DNA of 64,000 nt from Paenibacillus sp. RC334 (GCF_030034735.1 NZ_CP125370.1:1612001-1676000), one strand, 5' to 3'; counted from the first letter of the stretch, positions 44,857-54,600 are shown. Numbers and translations are program-made. Notes: generated by a model from the letters alone, not told the origin.

Positions 44857-46023
44857 ATGCCGGAACCACGTCAGCCATATTCATTCGTCGTATCCCGTGA
44901 AGATTGGTCGCTGCATCGCAAAGGGTACCAAGACCAGCAGCGTCATCAGCAGAAGGTCAAAGATGTGATTAAGCAAAATCTGCCTGATCTGATTACGGAA
45001 GAAAATATTATCATGTCAGACGGTAAGCAGATTATTAAAGTGCCGATTCGCAGTCTGGACGAATATCGCTTCATTTATAATTATCAGAAGCAAAAGCATG
45101 TAGGCCAAGGGGACGGAGATAGTCAGGTGGGGGATGTCATCGGACGTGATCCTGCTTCCCAGAAGCCCGGTAAAGGCGAGAAAGCCGGGGACCAGCCCGG
45201 ACACGATATCATGGAGACGGAAGTCAGCATGGAAGAACTGGAAGATATGCTGTTCGAGGACATGGAATTACCGCATTTGCAGCAGAAAGACAAGGAACAG
45301 ATTGAGGTTGAGTCCATCGTATTCAATGATATACGCAAAAAAGGCATGCAGGCCAACATTGACAAGAAGCGAACGATTCTCGAAAATCTGCGTCGCAACG
45401 CCCGCGAGGGCAATCCGGGCATTCATCATATCAGTCCGGACGATCTCCGTTATAAAACATGGGAGGAAAAAACCATCCCCCAATCCAACGCGGTGATCAT
45501 TGCGATGATGGATACTTCAGGCTCAATGGGATCTTTTGAAAAATATTGCGCCCGCAGCTTCTTTTTCTGGATGACCCGCTTTTTGCGCCGTCAATATGAA
45601 AAGGTGGAGATTGTCTTTCTGGCGCATCATACCGAAGCCAAAGAGGTTACGGAGGAAGAATTTTTCACCCGTGGAGAAAGTGGCGGCACCATCTGCTCTT
45701 CGGCCTACCTCAAGGCACTGGAGATTATCGACAAGCGCTATCCTCCTTCCAACTACAATATTTATCCCTTCCATTTCTCGGACGGCGACAATCTGACCTC
45801 GGACAACGAGCGGTGCGTGAAGCTAATCGAGGAGCTTATGAAGCGCAGCAACATGTTCGGCTATGGAGAAGTGAATCAATATAACCGCAGCAGCACACTG
45901 ATGTCGGCCTATAAGAACATTAAAATGGATCAGTTTATGTATTACGTTATCAAGGAAAAGGGCGAGGTATACCAAGCCTTACGCACCTTTTTTCGCAAAC
46001 GGGAAGGGGGAACGGTGGGATGA
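44857..46023 (+). CDS. yhbH: YhbH-type sporulation protein (DUF444)
   Basis: A 388-residue protein, close to the 392 of B. subtilis YhbH. The N-terminus ([25 protein letters not shown], in part [18 protein letters not shown]) and the C-terminal von Willebrand-like region with a MIDAS motif ([15 protein letters not shown]) are typical. The linker ([14 protein letters not shown] ... [13 protein letters not shown]) is low in complexity. The ATG at 44857 follows GGGGGGTG; the GTG at 44830 precedes that site. It overlaps spoVR by four bases. It is part of the PrkA-YhbH-SpoVR functional set. Confidence 0.92.
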   Translation: MPEPRQPYSFVVSREDWSLHRKGYQDQQRHQQKVKDVIKQNLPDLITEENIIMSDGKQIIKVPIRSLDEYRFIYNYQKQKHVGQGDGDSQVGDVIGRDPASQKPGKGEKAGDQPGHDIMETEVSMEELEDMLFEDMELPHLQQKDKEQIEVESIVFNDIRKKGMQANIDKKRTILENLRRNAREGNPGIHHISPDDLRYKTWEEKTIPQSNAVIIAMMDTSGSMGSFEKYCARSFFFWMTRFLRRQYEKVEIVFLAHHTEAKEVTEEEFFTRGESGGTICSSAYLKALEIIDKRYPPSNYNIYPFHFSDGDNLTSDNERCVKLIEELMKRSNMFGYGEVNQYNRSSTLMSAYKNIKMDQFMYYVIKEKGEVYQALRTFFRKREGGTVG

Positions 46024-47465
46024 GCACCGACCAGAAAGAGCTGGAATACGCGATAACAGAAATTATGGAGATTGCAAATGGATTCGGGCTCGATTACTAT
46101 CCGATGCGGTATGAGATTTGTCCGGCGGATATTGTATACACGTTCGGGGCCTATGGGATGCCCACGCGCTTCAGCCACTGGAGTTTTGGAAAAACGTTTC
46201 ACAAGATGAAGATGCAGTACGATTTTGGCCTGAGCAAAATCTATGAGCTGGTCATCAACTCCAATCCCTGCTACGCCTTCCTGCTGGAGGGAAATTCTTT
46301 GGTTCAAAATAAACTGATTGTCGCCCATGTGCTGGCGCACTGTGATTTTTTCAAGCACAACGCCCGCTTCTCAGCTTCCAACCGCAATATGGTGGAGAGT
46401 ATGTCCGCTACGGCAGACCGAATTAACGGTTATGAAATGGAATACGGTTCGAAGGTCGTCGAATCCTTCATTGATTCAGTACTGGCTATACAGGAGCATA
46501 TTGATCCGCAGTTGATCAAACCGCAGCATCTGGATAAACAGCGATATATGGAGCTTAAAATCCGTGAGCAAAAGGAACCGGGAAAACGGCAGCGCCCAGA
46601 CGGTCCTTACGATGATCTGTGGTCACTGGACATGGTGAAGCTACAGCCGGATTCGACGGAAAGCGAAGGCATCCAGATACGACAGTTCCCGCCTGAACCG
46701 GAGAAGGATGTCGTATGGTTTATTCAGGAATTTTCGGAAGTGCTGGAGGACTGGCAGCGGGATATTATGACGATGCTGCGGGACGAAATGCTGTATTTCT
46801 GGCCCCAAATGGAGACTAAAATTATGAATGAAGGCTGGGCCTCCTATTGGCATCAGCGGATTGTCAGGGAATTGGATTTGACCGGGGATGAAACTGTTGA
46901 ATTTGCACTGCTGAATGCTTCTGTCGTACAGCCTTCCAAGCAAAGCCTGAATCCGTATTATTTGGGGCTTAAAATATTTGAGGATATTGAAAAGCGATGG
47001 GATAACCCAACCCGTGAAGAGCAGGAGCGACAAGGACGAAAACCGGGCGAAGGACGCGCTAAAATGTTCGAGGTACGGGAGTTTGACTCAGACACCTCTT
47101 TTATACGCAATTACATGACCAAGCAACTGACGGAGGATTTGGATCTGTACGTATTCGAGAAACGGGGACCGGATTGGAAAATCACAGATAAATCGTGGGA
47201 AAACATACGGGACCAGCTCGTATTCTCGCGTGTGAATGGTGGCTCTCCTTATATCGTCGTTGAGGATGGAGATTATCTGCACACTGGCGAATTGAAGCTC
47301 AAGCACCAGTTTGAAGGGATTGAGCTGGATTTAAAATATATGGAGCGTACGCTTCCGTATGTGTATCAGCTGTGGGGGCGGACCGTTCATTTGGAAACGA
47401 TGATTGAAGGCAAGCTGGCCTTATTCTCATACGATGGCAAGAAGCACCATCGCAAGTTTGTATAA
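46020..47465 (+). CDS. spoVR: Stage V sporulation protein R
   Basis: A 481-residue protein of the SpoVR/YcgB family. Markers are [45 protein letters not shown], shown in part as [13 protein letters not shown], the [21 protein letters not shown] stretch, and [17 protein letters not shown] with a conserved HxxxxE-like pattern. It is needed for spore cortex formation in B. subtilis. Its ATG overlaps the yhbH stop (ATGA), so the two are coupled. Confidence 0.94.
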   Translation: MSTDQKELEYAITEIMEIANGFGLDYYPMRYEICPADIVYTFGAYGMPTRFSHWSFGKTFHKMKMQYDFGLSKIYELVINSNPCYAFLLEGNSLVQNKLIVAHVLAHCDFFKHNARFSASNRNMVESMSATADRINGYEMEYGSKVVESFIDSVLAIQEHIDPQLIKPQHLDKQRYMELKIREQKEPGKRQRPDGPYDDLWSLDMVKLQPDSTESEGIQIRQFPPEPEKDVVWFIQEFSEVLEDWQRDIMTMLRDEMLYFWPQMETKIMNEGWASYWHQRIVRELDLTGDETVEFALLNASVVQPSKQSLNPYYLGLKIFEDIEKRWDNPTREEQERQGRKPGEGRAKMFEVREFDSDTSFIRNYMTKQLTEDLDLYVFEKRGPDWKITDKSWENIRDQLVFSRVNGGSPYIVVEDGDYLHTGELKLKHQFEGIELDLKYMERTLPYVYQLWGRTVHLETMIEGKLALFSYDGKKHHRKFV

Positions 47466-47498
47466 GGGAGCAGGGTAACGAACGAAGAATGAATATCT

Positions 47499-47537
47499 AA
47501 AAAGGTGCAGCCGTAAAAAGGGACTGCACCTTTTTTT
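47499..47537. terminator. Bidirectional terminator between spoVR and azlD
   Basis: AAAAAGGTGCAG and CTGCACCTTTTTTT flank a 13-base loop. T-runs occur on both strands, so it may serve both convergent genes. Confidence 0.88.
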
Positions 47538-47539
47538 CT

Positions 47540-47869
47540 CTATCCCAGCCATAGCAGCCGAACTACAGCCATACTCACAATACCGACAATAACGGTAGCC
47601 AGCAGGTTTTTGCTCCATAAGGCAGTCACTAGTGTAGGAAGGATCGCAATAAGCACTTGCCAATTAAAAGTGACGGAGCCTTCCGTTCGGACGAGCAGAT
47701 GTTCCATGACGAGCGCCGTAAAAATGCAAATAGGGATGTAGGACAGCCATTGGAGCACTGGTTTGGGCAGAGCCAGCTTTTGCAGTACGACGAAGGGAAT
47801 GATTCTCGGGATGGCTGTGACGACCATGCCGCCGATAATGATGTACATGACGTTGGGATCAATGTTCAT
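47540..47869 (-). CDS. azlD: AzlD-type branched-chain amino acid exporter small subunit
   Basis: A 109-residue membrane protein with three or four segments (VMYIIIGGMVVTAIPRIIPF at the start, then LSYIPICIFTALVMEHLL, LIAILPTLVTALWSKNLLATVIVGI). The ATG at 47869 overlaps the azlC stop as ATGA, and this start gives the family length. With AzlC it exports branched-chain amino acids or analogues. Confidence 0.9.
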   Translation of the reverse strand: MNIDPNVMYIIIGGMVVTAIPRIIPFVVLQKLALPKPVLQWLSYIPICIFTALVMEHLLVRTEGSVTFNWQVLIAILPTLVTALWSKNLLATVIVGIVSMAVVRLLWLG

Positions 47870-48591
47870 TTGTCGGTTAACACTCCAATCGTTGCGGTCA
47901 TCACAGTAGCTACAATGACGGCGATATGCGACGGCACCCACCAGGACAAAAGGTACATCAGAACAGCCATACACAGCACGAGCAGCAGACGGTGCTTGAG
48001 CTTGGAGATCTGGACGCTTTGCAACTGGGAAATAAGCAGAGCCAGAAACATTGCTGGCAAGGCAAAATCCAGACCAAATGCCTCTGGCCGGGAAATCCAG
48101 TTCCCGAGAATCCCTCCTGCCACACAGGAGGCAATCCAGACGAGGTAAGCGGTGATATTAAGCCCGTTCATCCAGCGATCGCTTACCTGCCCGCCTTTAG
48201 CCAATTTATCCGACGCTACCCCAAAGGATTCGTCTGTCAACAGTACGCCGATGCCTATGTTTTTCCACAATGAATATTTTGAGAAATAAGGAGCCAACGA
48301 TGCGCTTAACAACAGGTGGCGGGCATTCACAATGAATGTCGTTAAAATAATGACAGAGGGGGGACTGGACGCAGCCAGCATCGAACACATAATAAATTGG
48401 GAAGCTCCTGCGTACACAAGCGCCGACATCAGGGCAATTTCCATCGTGCTCACACCTGACGAGGCCCCCACAATGCCTGCCGCGAAGCCAATACACACAT
48501 AACCGAGCAACGTAGGGATACAATCCTTGACTCCTTGTAAAAAGTGGAGTGGATCGCGCTCCGTTTCGCTCAACCCCGAAGCTATAGACAT
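47866..48591 (-). CDS. azlC: AzlC-type branched-chain amino acid exporter large subunit
   Basis: A 241-residue membrane protein with about seven segments. The motifs GVKDCIPTLLGYVCIGFAAGIVG, in part PTLLGYVCIGFAAGIVG, the QFIMCSMLAA stretch, NARHLLLSASLAPYF and LTDESFGVA are typical of AzlC. GGAGGGAAGG lies before the ATG. First gene of a two-gene operon. The substrate class is known for the family in B. subtilis (4-azaleucine resistance). Confidence 0.92.
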   Translation of the reverse strand: MSIASGLSETERDPLHFLQGVKDCIPTLLGYVCIGFAAGIVGASSGVSTMEIALMSALVYAGASQFIMCSMLAASSPPSVIILTTFIVNARHLLLSASLAPYFSKYSLWKNIGIGVLLTDESFGVASDKLAKGGQVSDRWMNGLNITAYLVWIASCVAGGILGNWISRPEAFGLDFALPAMFLALLISQLQSVQISKLKHRLLLVLCMAVLMYLLSWWVPSHIAVIVATVMTATIGVLTDK

Positions 48592-48659
48592 TTCAACCTT
48601 CCCTCCATTCTAAATTTCATTATAGTATATAACGGAACCTCGAAAATGATCAATATATT

Positions 48660-48671
48660 ATACAATTGTAT
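48660..48671. promoter_or_regulatory. Palindrome upstream of azlC
   Basis: ATACAATTGTAT is a perfect 12-bp palindrome about 70 bases before the azlC start, where an Lrp/AsnC-type or similar regulator could bind. It is short and in AT-rich DNA, so support is weak. Confidence 0.3.
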
Positions 48672-48780
48672 GTTATGATGAACAATCTCTATAGCTAACG
48701 AGCCTACTTTTGTGTCCGCTGTAATTAGTTTTGTCATTATATAGAATATGTTTTGTCATTAAACTTGAATTAGATGTCAG

Positions 48781-48812
48781 TGCCTGCGACCTTGATGGTT
48801 CAGGCATTTTTT
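48781..48812 (+). terminator. Terminator-like hairpin without an upstream gene
   Basis: TGCCTG and CAGGCA flank a 14-base loop, followed by TTTTTT. No plus-strand gene ends before it. Confidence 0.5.
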
Positions 48813-49037
48813 ACTTTCGGTTATTTATTTTCTTGATTAACGCTAACTTTTTTCGGCAACAATGGCTTAAATACCCACTAAGTTGTTATTTTTAATATAA
48901 TCATTGTTTAGATATTTTTGATAAGTCGAGTATTCATCTAACGGTAATGTGTCAAAGAAACTACCCGGCTGCGTGCATCAATATCTGAACTTGGTCCCCA
49001 AAACTAATTAAAGTAACATTTTTCTGCCTTGACACGT

Positions 49038-49073
49038 AACACCCGATCGGTTCACAACCGTATCGGGTGTTTT
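49038..49073 (+). terminator. Second terminator-like hairpin without an upstream gene
   Basis: AACACCCGAT-CGG and CCG-ATCGGGTGTT form a stem of about 13 bp (one bulge) with a TTCACAA loop and a TTTT tail on the plus strand. Confidence 0.65.
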
Positions 49074-49415
49074 CATATCCTTGTTTTCCATCGCACTATC
49101 TACATAAAAGGCCCGCAGCTTCTCTGGGAAATTAAAACTGACATATTGACCGTTATGTGTAAGGAGTAAGGGATAATTTCTTGAGCAGCAGCCTGTACAT
49201 GATGTATGGGAATGAAACATCGGGATATAAAATGGTTTCGTGCAACTGTTTTTCCATTTAAGAGAAGGTCCTTTCTTCTGACGATATTTCTATATAAATA
49301 AAAGATATAATTACACAAAATAAACAGAAGTGGTGATATTATTATATTCAGTTTGGTTTATCATTCAATTATTCTGTGCACAGACAATTGGCAAAAACAT
49401 CTTAGAGGGGTCAGT

Positions 49416-50309
49416 ATGAAAATAAATAAACCGTTTCATCCGTATATTTTGCTATTCATTGCCATATTATCTGTTTCTATCTCTTCCATCATGATAAAAT
49501 CCTCAGATACGCCAACCTCTGTGGCTGGAATGTACAGACTGTATATATCAGTAATAATAATGCTTCCTTTTGTACCCTGGAAAATGCTTCGATCCTTAGA
49601 GATGAACAAAAAAGATTGGAGTACCGTTTTCTTAGCTGGTCTTTTTCTCGGATTATATTTCTTATTTTGGATGGAATCTTTAGTATATACCTCAGTTGCG
49701 AGCTCCATGGTCATCTTATCATTACAGCCTTTATTTGTAATGATGGGTTCATACTTTATGTTCAGAGAACGAGCAAACATATTAACCATTCTTTGTTTGA
49801 TCGCTGCTCTTTTCGGTTCAATCATTATAGCTTGGGGAGACATTGGGGTTTCCAAAGAGGCATTAATCGGAGATGGGTTATCTTTGTTAGGAACAATCTT
49901 GGTTTCAGCATATATGTTGGCAGGACAGAAAGTAAGTCACAAAATAGATGCAAATTTATATAGTGTTATTGTTTTTTTTCTGGGTGGCAGCGTCATGTTA
50001 ATCTACAATTTGTTGAATAATTATTCCTTGATCGAATATGACTCGTCGGATTGGATGTATTTCTTTTTACTTGCAGTAATCCCAACTATTTTTGGACAAT
50101 ATATTTTTAATCTGTTGTTGAAATCAATGGGTGCAACTACTGTTTCAGTGGGCATTATTGGAGAACCTGTTCTCGCCATAATTCTCGCTTACTTATTCTT
50201 GGGAGAAATAATCTCTGTATTTCAATTCATAGGTGGAATGATAACTTTATTCGGTATGGGGATGTATTTTTGGGCAAAATCTTTAAAGTATACAGTTGCA
50301 AAATATTAA
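49416..50309 (+). CDS. EamA/DMT-family transporter
   Basis: A 297-residue membrane protein with ten segments in two EamA repeats (SVSISSIMIKSSDTPTSVAGMYRL, in part IMIKSSDTPTSVAGMYRL; second repeat ends GEPVLAIILAYLFLGEIIS). The family exports amino acids and other metabolites. AGAGGGG lies before the ATG at 49416; an in-frame start at 49353 is less likely. This gene and csaA are lower in GC than the flanking core, consistent with acquisition. Confidence 0.88.
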   Translation: MKINKPFHPYILLFIAILSVSISSIMIKSSDTPTSVAGMYRLYISVIIMLPFVPWKMLRSLEMNKKDWSTVFLAGLFLGLYFLFWMESLVYTSVASSMVILSLQPLFVMMGSYFMFRERANILTILCLIAALFGSIIIAWGDIGVSKEALIGDGLSLLGTILVSAYMLAGQKVSHKIDANLYSVIVFFLGGSVMLIYNLLNNYSLIEYDSSDWMYFFLLAVIPTIFGQYIFNLLLKSMGATTVSVGIIGEPVLAIILAYLFLGEIISVFQFIGGMITLFGMGMYFWAKSLKYTVAKY

Positions 50310-50366
50310 AATTTGTAACTGTATATCGCGAAATTTGAGAAAATAATAGATGAGGAGAATGTTTAA

Positions 50367-50699
50367 ATGGCAACGATTGATGATTTTTTGGAACTGGATA
50401 TTCGAGTTGGAACAATAATTAAAGCTGAGTTTTTTGCAGAAGCAAAAATACCTGCTATTAAACTTGAGATTGATTTTGGACAAGATATTGGAATAAAAAC
50501 ATCAAGTGCACAAATTACAAAAAGATATGTGGCTGAAGATATTATAGGAGAACAAATAATAGGTATAGTCAACTTTCCTCCTCGACGGATAGCAGGCTTT
50601 AATTCAGAGGTATTAGTCCTTGGAGGAATACCCGAAAAAGGGGATGTGGTTCTGTTGAAACCAGATATTAAACTACCTGATGGAACACCTATTGGGTGA
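50367..50699 (+). CDS. csaA: CsaA-type tRNA-binding-domain chaperone
   Basis: A 110-residue single OB-fold protein: DFLELDIRVGTIIKAEFFAEA at the start, then IKTSSAQITKRY and IIGIVNFPPRRIAGFNSEVLVLG, ending in LPDGTPIG. CsaA binds peptides and assists protein secretion in B. subtilis. GAGGAG precedes the ATG. It lies 57 bases behind the EamA gene and is probably co-transcribed. Confidence 0.92.
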   Translation: MATIDDFLELDIRVGTIIKAEFFAEAKIPAIKLEIDFGQDIGIKTSSAQITKRYVAEDIIGEQIIGIVNFPPRRIAGFNSEVLVLGGIPEKGDVVLLKPDIKLPDGTPIG

Positions 50700-50822
50700 T
50701 ACATCGTTCTTGTTTAATCAGTGTAAAAAATACAACTTTACAAAAGGCAAGGCACGAACCTTCAAATGATAAATGTAGTTTAATTAACCACAGGGATTAC
50801 TCTGGTAATTCACGACGTGTAG

Positions 50823-50861
50823 AAAAAGTGTCAAATTGATTTTTCAATTTGACACTTTTTT
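50823..50861 (+). terminator. Intrinsic terminator downstream of csaA
   Basis: AAAAAGTGTCAAATTGA and TCAATTTGACACTTTTT are perfect 17-base arms around a short T loop, with a T-run. Confidence 0.9.
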
Positions 50862-50903
50862 ATATTGGATAAGATAATAAGTTTGTGTAGATAGCAAAAC
50901 TCT

Positions 50904-52136
50904 TTAGCCCCCTAGTGAACTTGGACACTAAGAGTGTATATGGATTACACTACTAGTGATAAGTGGCTGAGGAAATGACACGAAATAAACATTCTAGAGA
51001 ATTTAAACGCCAAATCGTCAAGGAAGCCATCGAAACCGGGAATAAGGCGGCTGTAGCCCGGAGATATGAAATTGCCGTCAATATGCTTCAACGTTAGGTA
51101 AAGGAATTTGAAGAAGGTAAATATGGTGAAACTTCACTGGAAACCATACATGGACTGGATTCCAAAGTGCTTTCCCAAGAAAATGATCAATTGAAGAAAC
51201 CATCCATGAAGGATATGCCGTCACGCTTGTGCTACGATTGGCCAACATCCCGAGATCTAGCTACTACTACCATAAAAATGGAAAAGTGATCGAGAAAACA
51301 GCAAGTGAGGGACGACAAAAGCCAGGATATTCGCTGCGTTCGGACGGCGTAAAAGTACCGGATGCTCAGATTATGGAACGGATTATGGAGCTGGTTTCTG
51401 CAGACGGCAATGCGTATGGATACCGAAAATTAACCGTCGTTTTACGCCGAGATTATGGCCTAATCATTAACAAAAAGAAGGTTTACCGATTGTTCAGAGA
51501 ACTGAACATCCTGCGACCACAGCGAAAAGTGAACTCGTCTTACCCACGGAAACTGGCACGAAATCGGATCATTACGAATTCGAACCAACTGTTTGAGACG
51601 GACATTAAGTACGGTTATATTGCAGGAGAAGACCGATTCTTCTTCATTCAGTCCTGCCTCGATGTTTACGACCGTTCTGTGGTCGCTTACCACATAGGAT
51701 TGCGGTGCGAGGCCAAAGATGTGATCTGAACGCTACAAACGGCCTTGCTTAAGAGACAATTATTTAAGGTGCAAACCAACCTGTGATTCGTTCAGACAAT
51801 GGCCCTCAGTTTATTTCTCATGGGTTTGTAACTGCCTGTGAAAGCTTTGGAGTGGAGCATGAACGCATTCCTCCACGAACACCGAATATGAACGCACATA
51901 TTGAATCTTTTCATAGGTTATTGCAGGATGAATGCTTAGTTCGCTACGACTTTGAAACGTACAGCGAAGCTTATGAAGCCGTCACTGAATTCATTCCAGC
52001 ATTCGCGATTTGTCGCCGTCTCAGTTTTATGAGAAAAACCAGACAAAACCGATTCCGATCCGAGAAGTTCGTGTATAATTTCAAAAACGAAATCTCGATG
52101 AGCAAGAGAGAGTTAGTGTCCAAACTTAGGGGGTTA
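50904..52136 (+). mobile_element. Degenerate IS3-family insertion sequence
   Basis: About 1.23 kb bounded by imperfect terminal inverted repeats. The left end is TTAGCCCCCTAGTG then AACTTGGACACTAA; the right end, read in reverse, is TTAACCCCCTAAG then TTTGGACACTAA. Inside is an orfA/orfB-type transposase broken by stops, a deletion and a frameshift. No target duplication was identified with confidence. Confidence 0.8.
50975..52078 (+). pseudogene. Broken IS3-family transposase (orfA and orfB remnants)
   Basis: orfA starts at 50975 (MTRNKHSREFKRQIVKEAIE) but has a TAG at 51095 where Trp is expected. Between orfA and orfB sequence is missing, since LSQENDQLKK runs almost directly into the orfB segment TLVLRLANIPRSSYYYHKNG. 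orfB keeps DDE motifs (ETDIKYG; IRSDNGPQF after a TGA at 51727; MNAHIESFHRLLQDECL) and then shifts frame near 51995; its true end, FYEKNQTKPIPIREVRV, stops at 52078. The element cannot make an active transposase. Confidence 0.85.
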
Positions 52137-52436
52137 ATCCGAGAACTACGTCTGTTTATATCGTTCGCTGGATGGTTTGTAACATTGAGGGCTTGCGTGC
52201 TTATGTGGTTTTCTCCATCCCGCCGGACCAGTAGGAGAGATCAGGAATTTTCATTGATTTTAGTGTGAGCACGTCTCGTACCTGCTAATATAGATTAGAG
52301 GTGTTATACTCGACTGGTGCGTTAATGAAGGAATATATTCTTTAGCAGAACGAATTGAGAATATTTAAAGCTTATTATCAGTTCCAATTCAGTTTAAATA
52401 ACCAATAATAACTAAACAGAGAAAAGGTGTGTTCAT
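52137..52436. other. Gap between IS remnant and Rrf2 regulator
   Basis: 300 bases with no supported gene. Short frames are present but lack ribosome sites. The last 60 bases are AT-rich leader of the Rrf2-type gene. Confidence 0.4.
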
Positions 52437-52868
52437 ATGAGTACAGCAAATCGTGGAATCCACATTGGTCCTCCCCGTTTTAAAATAGCCGTTCATTCTG
52501 TCGTATGGCTAGCAAAAAGTAACAGCGTTTTATCTAGTGCAATGATTGCGAGTCAAGTTAAATCGCATGCTACATTCATGAGAAGAGTCATGCAGTCTTT
52601 AACCATTGCAGGTATCGTGGAGTCAAAAGGTGGACGTGAGGGGGGCTACATTTTACGAAAAGCTCCCGGTCTAATTACTTTAGGTGATATTTATTATGCA
52701 GTAAATACGGATATATCAGAATCTGATTTTGATATTGATTGTGGAGATGCCGCTAAACAGCTTGATCTTGAATTGGAAAAAATTCTGTATGAAACTGAAC
52801 AGCACACTATAAAATATTTGAGTCAGTTTACAATCGATGATGTCGCTAATCGTATAGATTTCTTTTAA
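52437..52868 (+). CDS. Rrf2-family transcription regulator (YwnA-like)
   Basis: A 143-residue winged-helix regulator. FKIAVHSVVWLAKSNSVLSSAMIASQVKSHATFMRRVMQSL, shown in part as SSAMIASQVKSHATFMRRVM, and the wing GIVESKGGREGGYILRK match the YwnA branch of Rrf2. It has a single Cys (DIDCGDAAK), not the three-Cys Fe-S cluster set of IscR, so it may sense thiol stress. GAAAAGGTG precedes the ATG. An azoreductase gene follows 590 bases downstream and may be its target. Confidence 0.88.
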   Translation: MSTANRGIHIGPPRFKIAVHSVVWLAKSNSVLSSAMIASQVKSHATFMRRVMQSLTIAGIVESKGGREGGYILRKAPGLITLGDIYYAVNTDISESDFDIDCGDAAKQLDLELEKILYETEQHTIKYLSQFTIDDVANRIDFF

Positions 52869-52965
52869 TTGGTAAAAAATTAAAAAAAATTATAATGTGC
52901 TGATTCAAAGATGCATCTCAAAAGCTTTAACCAATGATGCTGCCTTAGTGGTTAAAAGTTATAAG

Positions 52966-52990
52966 ATGTCGCCATATTGGCGACTTTTTA
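52966..52990 (+). terminator. Intrinsic terminator after the Rrf2-family gene
   Basis: GTCGCCA and TGGCGAC with a short loop, then TTTTTA. Confidence 0.75.
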
Positions 52991-53326
52991 TTTTCTTGCT
53001 GAATTTTGTTATAACAGTACACTGATCGCTCATCCCCCCAATTGCGCATACTTGTAACTAATGTATATAGAGAACAGCACTGGTATGGTAATACCGGTTA
53101 AAGTATTAAAGGATACTACCAGAATAGACCCGTTCCAAATATCTTTTAGATAATCATATAAATTTTGATGGTAAGTTCAATCAATAGACGAAAGTAAGCT
53201 TTTTAAAACCCTAGTTGTAAGAAAAGTGATTAAAAGTATACCTCTTCATCGATCATAGTTAGTCGTCTATTGTTGTATTCAGAAGAAAGCATATTTTGTA
53301 ACCTAACATTCGTACAGAAATAAAAC

Positions 53327-53355
53327 TTGAGATTAAGGAATAAACGAATTATAAT
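53327..53355 (+). promoter_or_regulatory. Sigma-A promoter of the azoreductase gene
   Basis: TTGAGA at 53327-53332 and TATAAT at 53350-53355 with an ideal 17-base spacer, about 100 bases before the start codon. The -10 lies inside the 14-base repeat AATTATAATGTGCT. Confidence 0.7.
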
Positions 53356-53455
53356 GTGCTTATAACAGTTGCATTTAAGAGTTTTAAGTGTGCTTTAAAA
53401 AGGCGCAATATGAAATGGACTGAGATAAATATCTTACTATAAGGGAGAAATTACT

Positions 53456-54079
53456 ATGTCCAATGTACTTTTTATTAAAGCGAATGATCGTCCAGCAGAT
53501 CAAGCAGTAAGTGTTCAGATGTATGAGACTTTTCTCAAGACTTATAAAGATACCCATTCTTCTGATGTAATTACTGAACTTGATTTGTTCGTAGAGAACC
53601 TTCCTACTTATGGGAATACTGTGATCACAGGCATCTATAAATTAAGTCAAGGTTATGAAATTACGGCAGAAGAGTTGGAAGCCACAACAACGTCCAATCG
53701 TTATCTGGATCAATTCCTTGCCGCAGATAAAGTAATCATTGCCTTTCCACTCTGGAACACCATGGCACCTGCACCGTTGGTCAACTACATCGCTCATATC
53801 TCCCAGGTTGGCAAAACATTTAAATTTACTGCTGAAGGTCCTGTTGGTCTTGCCGGTGATAAAAAAGTCGCATTGCTAAGCGCACGTGGAGGAATGTACT
53901 CCATAGAGCCGATGGCGTCCTTCGAATCAGCGGTTAAACCAGTGAAGATGAATCTTGGCCTTTTCGGAATTCAAACTATCGATGTTATTATTGAAGGACA
54001 TAATCAGTACAAGGATCGTGCAGAGGTGATTGTAAAAGAAGGACTTCAAGAAGTGGCCAAAGTAGCATCAACGTTCTAA
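53456..54079 (+). CDS. azoR: FMN-dependent NADH azoreductase
   Basis: A 207-residue flavodoxin-fold quinone/azo reductase. Motifs are LFIKANDRPADQAVSVQMYETFL, in part KANDRPADQAVSVQMYETF, IIAFPLWNTMAPAPLVNYI and LLSARGGMYS. It reduces quinones and azo compounds with NADH and protects against thiol-reactive electrophiles. GGGAGAAATT precedes the ATG. A good promoter is present, and the Rrf2-family gene upstream may control it. Confidence 0.92.
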   Translation: MSNVLFIKANDRPADQAVSVQMYETFLKTYKDTHSSDVITELDLFVENLPTYGNTVITGIYKLSQGYEITAEELEATTTSNRYLDQFLAADKVIIAFPLWNTMAPAPLVNYIAHISQVGKTFKFTAEGPVGLAGDKKVALLSARGGMYSIEPMASFESAVKPVKMNLGLFGIQTIDVIIEGHNQYKDRAEVIVKEGLQEVAKVASTF

Positions 54080-54099
54080 GACACTTTCCAGGAGGGCTT

Positions 54100-54213
54100 C
54101 ACCTGTTTGGCGCCAGCGGCTCTATTGGGCAGATGTTGATACGGCAAGCACTTGAGAAATGTGCTCTTGTAAGGCCTATGTACGCAAATCTGCAAGCCTA
54201 TTCTAGAAAATAA
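54100..54213 (+). pseudogene. N-terminal remnant of an NAD(P)-binding Rossmann protein
   Basis: 38 codons without a start codon read HLFGASGSIGQMLIRQALEK followed by a short tail and TAA. The GxxGxxG motif and helix match the first 20 residues of NmrA/SDR-type NAD(P)H-binding proteins. A ribosome-site-like AGGAGGG stands where the start region would be, so the ATG seems lost and the gene truncated. It is 20 bases behind azoR and may have been its operon partner. Confidence 0.6.
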
Positions 54214-54243
54214 GAATTATAATTTTGCAAACACTATTTAAAC

Positions 54244-54274
54244 GTAAAGGCAGCTGATTATCGGCTGCCTTTAC
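54244..54274 (+). terminator. Hairpin after the azoR region
   Basis: GTAAAGGCAGC and GCTGCCTTTAC are perfect 11-base arms around a 9-base loop. The T-run is short (inside the stem), so strength is uncertain. Confidence 0.65.
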
Positions 54275-54600
54275 AAATTTAACGTGATCTCTGAGGAAAT
54301 TTGGGATTAACCACTAAAACAAGAAAGATAGAGATGAATATGAACAGATGTAGAGGACAAGGACGTATATCTAATGGAATCCGCGCTGGCGCTTCAGCCT
54401 GACAGGGAAGATAAAAAGCTTTTATAAAGGCCGTGGGCATTTGTGGTCATGAACGTTTATAAGGCTGCACGCTTACTTACGGAACGATAGAACACGAAAA
54501 GAACGCCACATACCAAGACCCCTCAACCAATTAGTAAAACGTTTGTCGAAAAAATAAAGTAACAACAAAAACACTTTCCATTGATGAATAATCTGAAAAT
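54275..54600. other. Debris region with no intact gene
   Basis: 326 bases with many stops in all frames and no recognised motif, between the Rossmann fragment and the ROK kinase fragment. It probably is further decayed sequence. Confidence 0.4.

Larger units (their letters stand above)
48592..49415. other. 824-base gap without a convincing gene
   Basis: Between azlC and the EamA-type transporter. It holds a direct repeat (TTTTGTCATTA at 48729-48739 and 48751-48761, 22 bases apart) and two plus-strand terminator-like hairpins with no gene before them. On the minus strand, 49008-49220 is open for 70 codons but has no ribosome site, and 48867-48977 reads as 36 codons of plausible protein. The region may hold a small RNA or a decayed gene. 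Confidence 0.4.
52869..53455. other. Gene-free stretch before azoreductase
   Basis: 587 AT-rich bases holding a terminator (52966-52990), the azoR promoter (53327-53355) and a 14-base sequence AATTATAATGTGCT found twice (52888-52901 and 53347-53360). No coding frame is supported. Confidence 0.45.

Noticed and set aside
48867..48977. 36-codon minus-strand frame with protein-like composition
   Set aside because: Too short to be significant in AT-rich DNA; no start codon or family match recognised.
49008..49220. 70-codon minus-strand frame in the gene-free gap
   Set aside because: No ribosome site before its ATG, and it runs through a terminator-like hairpin; kept only as a note because its sequence looks partly protein-like.
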